Source: Chitinophagaceae bacterium
Lineage (GTDB): Bacteria; Bacteroidota; Bacteroidia; Chitinophagales; Chitinophagaceae
NCBI GenBank assembly: GCA_947454235.1
Contig: CANGIY010000012.1
Location: 1-64,000, forward strand
Length of the DNA stretch: 64,000 bases
Reading direction: 5' to 3'
Shown: one piece after another, positions 1 through 8,205 of the stretch
Position numbering within the stretch: position 1 is the first letter of the stretch
Layout of the letters: every line of letters starts with the position of its first letter
The notes under the pieces: generated by a model
Database searches by the model: none
The model's input: the letters and a program-made list of their open reading frames with translations, nothing else
Told to the model about the DNA's origin: nothing
Made by a program: the position numbers and the translations under genes

Positions 1-844
1 CATCGCTCACCGTGTGGTGCGGACTCCTAAATGGTCTTTGCGCTACCAGCGAAGCGTTGGTTGGCAGCTTACCCGCCACCGAGTGAATCTTAGTAGTCTC
101 TAACGCCTCATGGAGCGAAAGAGGTGGTAATATGGTTGGCAGACGCTTGGCAAGCATGGTTTTGCCTGCACCCGGCGGACCTATTAATATGGCATTGTGT
201 CCACCGGCAGCAGCAATTTCGAGTGCTCGTTTTACATTCTCCTGCCCTTTTACATCGTTAAAGTCTATTTCAAAATGCGTTTGCGCGTCGAAGAATTCAT
301 CGCGGGTATTCACCTTAACAGGTTGTAGGTTGTTTTTGCCGCTGAAGAAGTCTATGACATCAGTAATCTTTTCTACTCCATACACCTCAATGTTATTCAC
401 AAGAGCCGCCTCTCGGGCATTTTCTTTTGGTACAATAAGCCCCTTGAACTTTTCGGCACGGGTTTGTATGGCTATTGGCAATGCGCCCTTAATACCCTTG
501 ATAGTGCCATCAAGCGACAACTCTCCCATCATCACATACTCATGAATATTTTCTGACGGTACCTGTCCGGTTGCCGCCAAAATGCCCATTGCAATAGGGA
601 GGTCGTAGGCAGCACCTGCTTTTTTAATGTCGGCAGGCGCCATATTAATGACAATGCGACCACGCGGACGATCGTAATTGTTGTTCAGGATGGCAGAAAT
701 AACGCGCTCGGTACTTTCCTTTACGGCATTATCAGGTAAACCAACAATGAATACGCCAATCTGACCACCCGGAGTATCTACCTCAATGGTGATTGTAATC
801 GCATCGACCCCATAAACTGCACTACCGAAAAGTTTGACTAACAT
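1..844 (-). CDS. yifB: YifB/ComM family Mg-chelatase-like AAA+ ATPase (3' end off the window)
   Basis: The minus strand reads open from an ATG at 844 to the window edge, about 281 codons of a protein normally near 510. The N-terminus (MLVKLFGSAVYGVDA) and the Lon-protease-like fold segment with GRIVINMAPADIKKAG are typical of YifB/ComM. The Walker A GPPGAGKTMLAKRLP lies near residue 220, followed by the SLHEALETTKIHSVAG and FRSPHHTVSD segments of the Mg-chelatase ChlI-like domain. Family members act as hexameric helicases that promote branch migration during natural transformation; that role is inferred from the family, not from this sequence. The C-terminal part lies beyond position 1. A promoter-like element sits about 40 bp upstream. 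Confidence 0.93.
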   Translation of the reverse strand, partial: MLVKLFGSAVYGVDAITITIEVDTPGGQIGVFIVGLPDNAVKESTERVISAILNNNYDRPRGRIVINMAPADIKKAGAAYDLPIAMGILAATGQVPSENIHEYVMMGELSLDGTIKGIKGALPIAIQTRAEKFKGLIVPKENAREAALVNNIEVYGVEKITDVIDFFSGKNNLQPVKVNTRDEFFDAQTHFEIDFNDVKGQENVKRALEIAAAGGHNAILIGPPGAGKTMLAKRLPTILPPLSLHEALETTKIHSVAGKLPTNASLVAQRPFRSPHHTVSD

Positions 845-884
845 GCCTGAACCGCTTTTGCCTGAAGCATTTGAACAATAAGCG

Positions 885-911
885 TAAAAGTACACAATAA
901 CAAAAAGCCAA
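885..911 (-). promoter_or_regulatory. Bacteroidota-type promoter for yifB
   Basis: On the minus strand a TTG (911-909), a 16-nt spacer and TACTTTTA (892-885) fit the phylum consensus TTTG/TTG-N~19-TAnnTTTG. The predicted start is near 880, giving a leader of about 36 nt. Positions 881-906 are identical to 2261-2286, which lies upstream of the next gene. Confidence 0.5.
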
Positions 912-1036
912 TGCCGAAGTGTGGAAAATTGTTTTTGGGAGAGGGGGAATGAATCAAGGTTTTATGACTGTGTATCCGACAGCCAGACCAATTATTCCTC
1001 GCTCCCGCTCTCAGACTCGCTCAGATAATACCCCCC

Positions 1037-2173
1037 TCACGAATCCCAGTTCATACGGCTTTTTTTGAGTATATAGGGCAGGAAGGCGAAGTTGGAGAGC
1101 ATCCAGAAAATATCAAAGAATGGTAGGAGGAATAGTAGCTTTCGCTCTTTGAGACGTGTGGCTATTGATGCCCAAAATGCCCAGTACACAACACACCTTG
1201 CAGCTAAAAGAATGAGTGTAAGTGCCCAGTAGGTGGTAAAAAACAAATAGATGCTATACACCCACACTGCTGCTTGCGAAATGCCATACATTGCCAGCCA
1301 CAATTGCACCTTGCCATCGTAATTCTTCCCGTCTGATGTATGCCTTTGCTTTTGTTGCTTCCAGGTTTTATAGGTGTTTTTAGGGGTTGAGTATGTGTAT
1401 AATGTGGGGTCGGCAAGTGCTATGAAATTGTTTTGTGTGGCATTGAGTTGGACTAGTAAATCGTCGTCACCAGTTGGTCCTTCAGTCCATGCCGCACTGG
1501 TAATTGTCTTTTGGTACAGCGTCTTTAATGTTGCCAAATTACGCCCTACAGCTAAGTAAGGTTTACCAGCAATGGCAAAGGTGGATAGTTGCAAAAATGT
1601 ATGCACTGTTTCCCACCTGATGTATTTATTCAGCAGTCCCTGCCCCTCGCGGTAGGCGGGGTACCCTGCTACTATTTCTTTTCCCTCTGCAAGTGGTGCC
1701 ACCATTTTCGAAATCCATTCGCTGCTGGCTGGCTGGCAATCGGTATCGGTTAATAAAAGCCACTCGTTTTGGGCATTTGTTATTCCCACCGAAAGTGCAT
1801 ACTTTTTACCTACCACATTTCGGTGCTCTTCGGGGGCAATCACTACCTCCCGTAAATTAGCATACTGTTTTTGGAACCCGGCAATAACATTATGCGTTCC
1901 ATCGGTAGAACAATCATTGACTACAATAACTTCAAATAGAGGCACACCTTGTGCATCGGAGTAGTTTTGGTCGAGCACACTTTTTAAATGTTCAGAGAGA
2001 TTTTTCTCTTCATTGTGGGCACAAATAACAATGCTCACTGGCTTGCGCCTGGGCATGAGCAATGGTGTGGTAAAATTGGGCACTTCAAAAAACCGCCTGA
2101 AAACAAATAACACAAAGAGTATTTGAATCGCAGCCCAGCCAACAAAAGCGTAAAAAATAACCGTATTTACCAT
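1037..2173 (-). CDS. Membrane-anchored family 2 glycosyltransferase
   Basis: 378 residues. An N-terminal membrane segment (about 5-24) is followed by a GT-A fold: SIVICAHNEEKN (nucleotide-binding start), VIVVNDCSTDGT, the DxD-type LLLTDTDCQP, the acceptor-side TGDDDLL and the QKQRHTSDG segment that matches the Q/RxxRW position of processive or membrane GT2 enzymes. Two or three C-terminal hydrophobic segments (about 305-370) put the catalytic domain on the cytoplasmic face. It probably transfers a sugar from a nucleotide donor to a lipid or polysaccharide; donor and acceptor cannot be told. It stands alone, with its own promoter about 90 bp upstream. Confidence 0.88.
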   Translation of the reverse strand: MVNTVIFYAFVGWAAIQILFVLFVFRRFFEVPNFTTPLLMPRRKPVSIVICAHNEEKNLSEHLKSVLDQNYSDAQGVPLFEVIVVNDCSTDGTHNVIAGFQKQYANLREVVIAPEEHRNVVGKKYALSVGITNAQNEWLLLTDTDCQPASSEWISKMVAPLAEGKEIVAGYPAYREGQGLLNKYIRWETVHTFLQLSTFAIAGKPYLAVGRNLATLKTLYQKTITSAAWTEGPTGDDDLLVQLNATQNNFIALADPTLYTYSTPKNTYKTWKQQKQRHTSDGKNYDGKVQLWLAMYGISQAAVWVYSIYLFFTTYWALTLILLAARCVVYWAFWASIATRLKERKLLFLLPFFDIFWMLSNFAFLPYILKKSRMNWDS

Positions 2174-2264
2174 GTATCAATTTCCCCGCTATTCTCTAAG
2201 GTATGCGAAAACAATTGTGTTAGTAGTGAAACATTGAGGTGCCAAAAATCGTGCGCCCTCAGCG

Positions 2265-2290
2265 TAAAAGTACACAATAACAAAAAACAA
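2265..2290 (-). promoter_or_regulatory. Promoter copy upstream of the GT2 gene
   Basis: The minus strand has TTG (2290-2288), a 15-nt spacer and TACTTTTA (2272-2265). The 26 bases 2261-2286 repeat 881-906 exactly. The predicted start near 2260 would give an 87-nt leader. Confidence 0.45.
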
Positions 2291-2324
2291 TGTTTGAGTT
2301 CGCGAGAAACATTATATACGAATG

Positions 2325-2387
2325 TTTTTCGCCAACAGATTTGGATGAAGAACATAAACATGAAATTCATCCAAATCTGCGAAAAGC
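2325..2387. repeat. Long inverted repeat (stem-loop) between two minus-strand genes
   Basis: The arms CAGATTTGGATGAA (2336-2349) and TTCATCCAAATCTG (2366-2379) are perfect complements around a 16-nt loop. The stem can continue by pairing TTTTCG on the left with CGAAAA on the right after a 4-nt bulge. It lies just past the stop of the barrel gene, so it may end or stabilise that transcript. It lacks the T-run of a classical terminator on the minus strand. Confidence 0.6.
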
Positions 2388-2398
2388 AATATAAGAAA

Positions 2399-3085
2399 CT
2401 ACGGTTTTTTCACTGGAGATTCCGGAGCTCTCTTCTTCGTTTTGAAATAGTAACCTGCAGTAAATCCGAAGTTTGTGTTTCTCTCGGTCACTGTAACACC
2501 ATCAACTGTAGGATTTTTAGGAGCCAAATTTAAAAGACTTGTCTGTAAATGTACCTTTAAGAAAATTCCGTTATCGAACTGGTATCCTACATTTGCACCT
2601 AGCCCAATGTCAAGTTTTCTCAGTGAATTGGTGCTATCGGTTCCAAAACTTAACGACTTGGTATATGAAGTATCAGGCGAAGAAACGGTTCCCTTTCCAC
2701 TCATATTGAACGCCATATAAGGACCAGCACCAATAAACCAATGTTTCATCTTGTAATTCAGGTTGATTGGCACTTCTATCGAATTGACATTCATATCCAA
2801 TGAGACTGCATCGGTACCCGTACCAAATGTAAACTTAGTGCCATTTGTAACATAAGAAATTGATGGCTGCAATGATAAATTCTTCTTCAGTTCGAAATCA
2901 GCAACAACACCTACTCTAAATCCGGTTTTGTATTTAAAATCAGGCGAGAGGACAACACCGTTCATAGATTCTTTTTCAGTGTATTTTGATTCGTTCAAGC
3001 CAGCTTGAATACCGAATTTCATTTGTGCTTTTGTTTCGCCAATTAGTCCGAGTGTGGCGAATAAGAGAATCGATGCCTTTTTCAT
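2399..3085 (-). CDS. Small outer-membrane beta-barrel protein (porin-family/PorT-like)
   Basis: I start at MKKASILLFATLGLIGETKAQ, a signal peptide with a plausible cleavage after KAQ, and not at an ATG 22 codons upstream whose product would lack a signal sequence. The mature part (about 208 residues) begins MKFGIQAGLNESKY and alternates short hydrophobic strands with loops, e.g. LSLQPSISYVTNG, IEVPINLNYKMKHWFIGAGPYMAFNM and FGFTAGYYFKTKKR at the C-terminus. This is the usual pattern of the Bacteroidota outer-membrane barrel family (OMP_b-brl_2). Substrate and role are unknown. It is probably monocistronic, followed by the 2325-2387 hairpin. Confidence 0.8.
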   Translation of the reverse strand: MKKASILLFATLGLIGETKAQMKFGIQAGLNESKYTEKESMNGVVLSPDFKYKTGFRVGVVADFELKKNLSLQPSISYVTNGTKFTFGTGTDAVSLDMNVNSIEVPINLNYKMKHWFIGAGPYMAFNMSGKGTVSSPDTSYTKSLSFGTDSTNSLRKLDIGLGANVGYQFDNGIFLKVHLQTSLLNLAPKNPTVDGVTVTERNTNFGFTAGYYFKTKKRAPESPVKKP

Positions 3086-3310
3086 TTTTAGTTTCTTTTG
3101 ATTTGTTTTTGAATCTGTTTTACAATGCAAAAGAAGAACTATAAAATGCACTTTCCATTGATATTTGTCAATTAAAACTCTCCGATAAAAAGCTCTTTAA
3201 AGAACGACGATACAAGACCTACAAACAAAGTCCGCTTAGACAAAATGATAAACTTGGCTGTTGATTATATTCAACATGCTCAACATTAGTTTGAAATTAA
3301 TGAGAAATGA

Positions 3311-3460
3311 CTAGTTCCTTCTGAACTTACTTTTAATAGCCTTAAATCGTTTTTTGTCAACGAAGCCAAAGTAACCGAGCGCAAGTAACAACAGCCATAT
3401 TAGTCCCTTGATGAGGAAGAACCAAAAACCAATAATGCCTAGTTGCTTTAAAAAATCCAT
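3311..3460 (-). CDS. 49-residue membrane protein
   Basis: The start MDFLKQLGIIGFWFFLIKGL is preferred over an ATG 19 codons upstream because it gives a compact protein: a short amphipathic start, one hydrophobic hairpin or helix (about residues 7-34, ending LALGYFGF) and a basic tail (KKRFKAIKSKFRRN). Small proteins of this build are common in Bacteroidota and are sometimes mislabelled alanyl-tRNA synthetase; this one has no synthetase motif. Function is unknown. The basic C-terminus should face the cytoplasm. Confidence 0.6.
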   Translation of the reverse strand: MDFLKQLGIIGFWFFLIKGLIWLLLLALGYFGFVDKKRFKAIKSKFRRN

Positions 3461-3633
3461 TTTTTCTTGAATGTTATGACGCGTCGACTTGCTTAGAAAG
3501 TCCGGTATCAAGTGCAATTTTAGTGCAAATTACACAAAAATCAAACATATTAGCAAAGTTAAAACATCTACATTCTTTTTTATTATTTGCTTGTCAAAGA
3601 TTTGTCACGAATATTAGCTGAGCTGTTCAACAA

Positions 3634-4104
3634 TCAGTCTAACCGATAAATAAACTCTGCTACTTCTTGTCCGCGGGCTTCGGCAAAACCGGAGTCGGTA
3701 CCTACTTTAGAAAAACCGCAATGTTCGAGTACTTTTTGAGAGCCTATATTATCGAATGCCACCGCACCATAGATAGGGCGCATTGGCTCAATTTCTAGTA
3801 GTAGCTTTAAAGCCTTTGATGCGATTCCTTGCCCCCATCTCGAACGTTCTATCCAATAAGTGAGTTCAGCGTTGCCATGCATTTCAAATTTCGACACAGT
3901 GCCTACGACAATACCGTCAACGACAATTGTTTGCATATTTACGGTGGGCTCCATCAACAACTTCCCGAATTTCAGCAGGTATGCATCTTTTAGCTTGTAG
4001 GAGTTTGCAGAAAATGCAGCCATGTACCGCGCTTCTTCATTGAGCTGAAACTCATAAAAAAGCTCCAAATCTTCAACAATCGTTTTTCTAATTGTGATAT
4101 CCAT
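3634..4104 (-). CDS. GNAT family N-acetyltransferase
   Basis: 156 residues. The acetyl-CoA pyrophosphate loop is RWGQGIASKAL, and the C-terminal motif B is AVAFDNIGSQKVLEHCGF, as in RimJ/RimL-like enzymes. TYWIERSRWGQGIA is the usual lead-in to the cofactor site. The acceptor (protein N-terminus, antibiotic or metabolite) cannot be told. The gene lies 14 bp downstream of the GH3/beta-lactamase gene on the same strand, so it may be co-transcribed with it. Confidence 0.85.
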   Translation of the reverse strand: MDITIRKTIVEDLELFYEFQLNEEARYMAAFSANSYKLKDAYLLKFGKLLMEPTVNMQTIVVDGIVVGTVSKFEMHGNAELTYWIERSRWGQGIASKALKLLLEIEPMRPIYGAVAFDNIGSQKVLEHCGFSKVGTDSGFAEARGQEVAEFIYRLD

Positions 4105-4118
4105 GCAATGCGCTTGAC

Positions 4119-7100
4119 TTACTTTCCTTTTACCTGTGTCTTGTACAGCTTTTCGCGGTCATGCACTACCGGCAAACCTAAAGCCTCGTAAATGTAGTCT
4201 TGTGCAAGTGTGCGAACGCTCATTTTGTTGATTTTGCTATTTTCGGCTGATGGGTAAACACGATTTGACTGGAACACAAATACTATGCCTGTTTCAGGGT
4301 CGGCCCAAACGCAGGTTCCGGTAAAACCCTGATGACCAAATGCTTTACCACTGCAACGCACGCCCGCGGGTCCGCCATCATCGGCACTGGTGGCGGGTTT
4401 ATCAAAACCTAGCCCACGATGATTGAGGGTACTTGAGTAGGCAGTGAACAAATCGACAGTTGACGATTTAAAATAACGCTTACCGCCGTAAGTGCCCTTG
4501 TTCAACAACATCTGAAATATTACAGCCGCATCATGCGCTGATGAAAATATGCCTGCATGACCCGCAACGCCACCCATCATGGCAGCACCTGGGTCGTGTA
4601 CATATCCGTAAACAAGCTGGTTCCTGAATGCCATATCCATTTCTGTAGGTGCAATCTCATCGAGTCCGTGCGATTTCAACGGATTGAATGTGATGCGTTT
4701 TAACCCCATTGGTTTGTAAAACTGATCATTGACATACTGGTCAAGTGGCTTTCCGCTCAATTGTTCTACCACGGCACCAAGGAACATAAAATCGAGATCA
4801 GAATAAACGCTTTTGCCCTTGTTATCAAGCCCAGATGCCAGTATGCGTTTCCAAACTGTATCCTTGAAGTCGTTGCGCATAAATAGCTTTTCAGTTACCT
4901 GCACACTATACTTTTCCGATTGTTTTTTATGGAAAATGTCTTTATCAGGCTTACCTGAATTGTTCAATGTTTCTTTATAGAATGGAATCCATGCTTTTAA
5001 ACCTGCCTGATGCAACAGAATATCCCTGATTTTGAGCGTCGATTTATCAGTGCCTTTTACTAGTGGCAGGTAATCGCCCAATGTCTTGTCGAGATCAAGT
5101 TTACCCTCGTCATAAAGTTTCATGACTGATATGTTTGTTGCCAGCATTTTGGTACATGAAGCCATATCATAAAGGGTTTCAGTATCAATCATTTGATTTT
5201 TCTCGAACGTTGTGTAACCGTAAGCTTTGTCAAAAAATATTTTACCGTCTCTGGCAGCCAGTATCCTGCACCCCGGAAACGCACCATCTACAATACACCG
5301 TTGCATAAACAGATTGAGTTTGTCAAGTGCTGTTGGGTCAACTACGCCCGCATCAACCGGAAACTCTATATGGTGCAGGTCGTAAGCGACTTCTTTAACA
5401 GGGGCTGCGACCGGTGTAGTAGCCTTAACAGGAACAACGCTTTTACCATCAACACATGTTGTTACGGGAAGGTGTCCATAAGCTTTGTGTTTCTTCAACA
5501 ATATTTCAGCCGCCGAAACCTCGGTTATGCTATCGTCGTCATAAGTCACCATTACCGAAGGAGCGTCGCAGTAGTACTGCATTGCGTATGCGTTGCCCAT
5601 GTTTATTATCATGGTATTTTTCTTTTGGGCTGCCTGCCTGATTACCGCCAGCGCTTCTTCGTTCAGCCCATAATTATTATTGGGTACGAAATTTATTTTG
5701 TGGATACCTACAATTATAGCATCGTAATTAGCGGCGTTGGCGAGTACGTTTCTGCACACTTCATTATCTCCGGTCTTTGGCAGCCATACCGCTTTCATGT
5801 TTGGGTATTCTTCTTTCAACGCCTCATAAAGTGGCGTTGTCTTATCGGCGTTTATACCCAGGTACGCGATGCTCATGTTCTGATTGATTTTCCTGAGCAC
5901 CTGATTATCGTCGCGCACAACCGTAATTGCCTTTTCTGATGCTTGCTTTTTAAATGCCTCTACTGCTTTATTAAGGTCTTCAGTAGCATTAACTGTATCA
6001 ATCTCTTTAAACTTAGTAAGCCCTACGTAATACTTGGTGTGTAATATCTTTTTTACACTTTTTTCAAGCGACTCCATGGGAATAATATTGCTATCGATTG
6101 CCGCTTTTATTTTGGCAATACCGGTAGGCACATCCTGCGAAAACAATAAAACATCGTTGCCGGCAATGAATGCACGCAAGTCAGCCTCTCCCGACGGGAA
6201 GTACTTTGTTACACCGCTCATACCCAGCGCATCGGTGAAAATAAGCCCGTTAAAACCAAGTTTCTCACGAAGCAAATTCTTCACTGCATTGGCCGACAGT
6301 GAAGTAGGCACGTGCGCAGTGGTATCAAGCGATGGTATGTTCAAGTGCGCCACCATGATGCTATTTACGCCTTCTGCTACCAGCTCTTTGAACGGATACA
6401 ATTCCAGACTATCAAGTTGTTCGAGGCTTTTATTTACTACCGGAAGATCGAGATGCGAATCAGTATTTGTGTCGCCATGCCCCGGAAAGTGCTTACCACA
6501 GGCTACAACACCATTGTTTTGCAGTCCGTGCATATACGCTTTTCCTAAACGGGCAACGCGTGTCTTATCTTCACCAAACGAGCGGCTGTTAATTACCGGG
6601 TTTCCAGGGTTGTTGTTTACATCTATATCTGGCGCAAAATCAATGTGAACACCCATGCGTTTGCATTGTTCAGCTATTTTGGTGCCCATAGTGTAGACGA
6701 GCATTGAATCGTCGGCGGCCCCCAACATCATCTGGCGCGGGAAGCTTTTCACGCTATCAAGCCTCATACCCAAGCCCCACTCAGCGTCCATGCTTATGAG
6801 CAGTGGCACTTGCGCCATCTTTTGGTACTTATTAGTCAAGGCTGCCTGATGTGGTGCTGTACCCTGCATGAATGTGAGCCCACCCAACTGGTGCGCTTGT
6901 AACAATTTGGTGATTGCCTCTTCGTTGTAGCCCTTGCCCCCTGAATACGCTGCGACTGTGAAAAGTTGCCCAATTCGCTCCTCAAGTGTCAATGAATTAT
7001 AGACACTATCTACCCAGTGTTTCTTCTCATTAATCAGCTCAGGCTTCTTCTTTTTTGCAAAAGTGGACGTGGACAAGCAACAAAGACTTGCACTCATTAA

Positions 7101-7130
7101 AACAGAAGTTACCAGACTGAATCGATTCAT
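4119..7130 (-). CDS. Secreted fusion: GH3 beta-N-acetylhexosaminidase plus class C beta-lactamase-type serine hydrolase
   Basis: 1003 residues from MNRFSLVTSVLMSASLCC; an upstream non-signal start is less likely. A signal peptide (about 1-25) leads into a GH3 domain: IGQLFTVAAYSG, the NagZ signature GKHFPGHGDTNTDSH (general acid His, about residue 210) and IFTDALGMSGV carrying the probable Asp nucleophile. A GH3 C-terminal-like domain follows. From about residue 610 there is a beta-lactamase/PBP4-like hydrolase with SxxK in MASCTKMLA, YSD in SVYSDLDFMFLG and HxG in AFGHQGFTG. Both active sites look intact. The pairing suggests cutting of GlcNAc-MurNAc glycans and of peptide or ester bonds in periplasmic wall fragments; this is inferred. 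Confidence 0.9.
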   Translation of the reverse strand: MNRFSLVTSVLMSASLCCLSTSTFAKKKKPELINEKKHWVDSVYNSLTLEERIGQLFTVAAYSGGKGYNEEAITKLLQAHQLGGLTFMQGTAPHQAALTNKYQKMAQVPLLISMDAEWGLGMRLDSVKSFPRQMMLGAADDSMLVYTMGTKIAEQCKRMGVHIDFAPDIDVNNNPGNPVINSRSFGEDKTRVARLGKAYMHGLQNNGVVACGKHFPGHGDTNTDSHLDLPVVNKSLEQLDSLELYPFKELVAEGVNSIMVAHLNIPSLDTTAHVPTSLSANAVKNLLREKLGFNGLIFTDALGMSGVTKYFPSGEADLRAFIAGNDVLLFSQDVPTGIAKIKAAIDSNIIPMESLEKSVKKILHTKYYVGLTKFKEIDTVNATEDLNKAVEAFKKQASEKAITVVRDDNQVLRKINQNMSIAYLGINADKTTPLYEALKEEYPNMKAVWLPKTGDNEVCRNVLANAANYDAIIVGIHKINFVPNNNYGLNEEALAVIRQAAQKKNTMIINMGNAYAMQYYCDAPSVMVTYDDDSITEVSAAEILLKKHKAYGHLPVTTCVDGKSVVPVKATTPVAAPVKEVAYDLHHIEFPVDAGVVDPTALDKLNLFMQRCIVDGAFPGCRILAARDGKIFFDKAYGYTTFEKNQMIDTETLYDMASCTKMLATNISVMKLYDEGKLDLDKTLGDYLPLVKGTDKSTLKIRDILLHQAGLKAWIPFYKETLNNSGKPDKDIFHKKQSEKYSVQVTEKLFMRNDFKDTVWKRILASGLDNKGKSVYSDLDFMFLGAVVEQLSGKPLDQYVNDQFYKPMGLKRITFNPLKSHGLDEIAPTEMDMAFRNQLVYGYVHDPGAAMMGGVAGHAGIFSSAHDAAVIFQMLLNKGTYGGKRYFKSSTVDLFTAYSSTLNHRGLGFDKPATSADDGGPAGVRCSGKAFGHQGFTGTCVWADPETGIVFVFQSNRVYPSAENSKINKMSVRTLAQDYIYEALGLPVVHDREKLYKTQVKGK

Positions 7131-7164
7131 AAAACAAATATAGCTTTTCAACGAAATTCCCCTC

Positions 7165-7203
7165 AAAAAAATAAGACCGCCCTTTGTGCAAAGACGGTCT
7201 TAT
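7165..7203 (-). terminator. Rho-independent terminator after the barrel gene
   Basis: Arms ATAAGACCG (7171-7179) and CGGTCTTAT (7195-7203) with an inner TTTG/AAAG pairing, followed on the minus strand by a run of seven T (7171-7165). It ends the transcript of the gene at 7222-8178, and separates it from the GH3 fusion gene. Confidence 0.88.
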
Positions 7204-7221
7204 CAAAAATTTGTGCTACTC

Positions 7222-8178
7222 CTACATGCGTGTCCACCATCGCTGGTCGGTCTGATGTAATTTGTAGTATAGAACAATATTGAACGAAGAATAGTTGTCA
7301 GAACCTGTACCTGTACCCCTGTTTTCTCCATGAGTATGCGGATGATCTGTACGCCAAAATGGACTTTTGTCAGCAACTTGAAAAGCTGTCCAAGCATCTT
7401 CAGCAGACAAGTGTTTTTTGTACTCATCATACGTGATGTACTTGCCGCTAACACCATCGAGATGATCGGTAAAAGTTTTGCGGAAATTGAATTCAAACCC
7501 TAGGTTTATGTGTTTTCCTAAATCAAAACGATAACCTACGACCATTGGAATGGCAAAAGCCCACCTTGAATATTGTTTCGGAAAAGAGTCTCCAAAACCC
7601 TCGCCTTCGAGGTGATAATCGTAGGTATTTACAAATACACCCGACTGACCAACTGATGACTTTGGTATAAAGTAAAAATAGGAGATACCTAGCCCGAAAT
7701 ACAATTGTCCGGCAGCACCGGCACGGCGCTTTTCAGCGTTCAGCCTAAATGGTGTGAACTCTAGTAACAATGTATTTTCAAATACATCAGGTTTAGAATC
7801 CTGTTGGCGGGCCCACCTTTGATATGCGTCTCCTCCTATTAATTTATCCAGTTTCATCAATCGCTCATTCCAAGCGTCAGTTGCATACAAAGTACCGTAG
7901 CTAGCCCCCATTCTCACTGCCAATGCAGGGTGAATAGTGTAGCGCCCAAACATACCACCCATAGCAACCACTTTATCAAAGTACTTGCCATTGATGTAAT
8001 GTTCAATAGGGTTTTTGGTACCTACATCGCCCCACATATCAGTGGTGCCAAGGTTCCAGCCAATAGACCAGCCAGTTTGTTCTACGAAAACGCGGGATGC
8101 GTCCTGAGCGAAGGTGTTTTTCCCAAGACTAAATAATAGGGTAATAAGTATAAGTTTACCTAGTGATTTGGCAGACAT
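7222..8178 (-). CDS. Outer-membrane beta-barrel protein (DUF6089-like)
   Basis: 318 residues. A signal peptide (MSAKSLGKLILITLLFSLGKNTFAQ, cleavage after AQ near residue 25) precedes a segment with GWNLGTTDMWGDVG and repeated beta strands such as MGGMFGRYTIHPALAVRMG, LYFGLGISYFYFIP and FAIPMVVGYRFDLGKHINLG. The FEFNFRKTFTDHLDGVSG and SSFNIVLYYKLH segments match the closing strands of DUF6089-like barrels in Bacteroidota. The role is unknown; it may be an outer-membrane assembly or adhesion component. A strong terminator follows it. Confidence 0.7.
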   Translation of the reverse strand: MSAKSLGKLILITLLFSLGKNTFAQDASRVFVEQTGWSIGWNLGTTDMWGDVGTKNPIEHYINGKYFDKVVAMGGMFGRYTIHPALAVRMGASYGTLYATDAWNERLMKLDKLIGGDAYQRWARQQDSKPDVFENTLLLEFTPFRLNAEKRRAGAAGQLYFGLGISYFYFIPKSSVGQSGVFVNTYDYHLEGEGFGDSFPKQYSRWAFAIPMVVGYRFDLGKHINLGFEFNFRKTFTDHLDGVSGKYITYDEYKKHLSAEDAWTAFQVADKSPFWRTDHPHTHGENRGTGTGSDNYSSFNIVLYYKLHQTDQRWWTRM

Positions 8179-8205
8179 TTCTTGTCAATTTTGTTCATGA
8201 AGCAA

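Noticed and set aside
132..545. Plus-strand reading frame of 137 codons at the left edge
   Set aside because: It is the antisense of the YifB/ComM gene, whose minus-strand translation shows the Walker A motif and family segments.
2123..2533. Plus-strand frame over the intergenic hairpin and the barrel gene end
   Set aside because: Composition is that of a shadow frame, and it is antisense to a gene with a clear signal peptide and barrel strands.
5193..5939. Plus-strand frame of 248 codons
   Set aside because: It is antisense to the GH3/beta-lactamase fusion, rich in Cys, Tyr and Phe as expected of a shadow frame, with no family motif.
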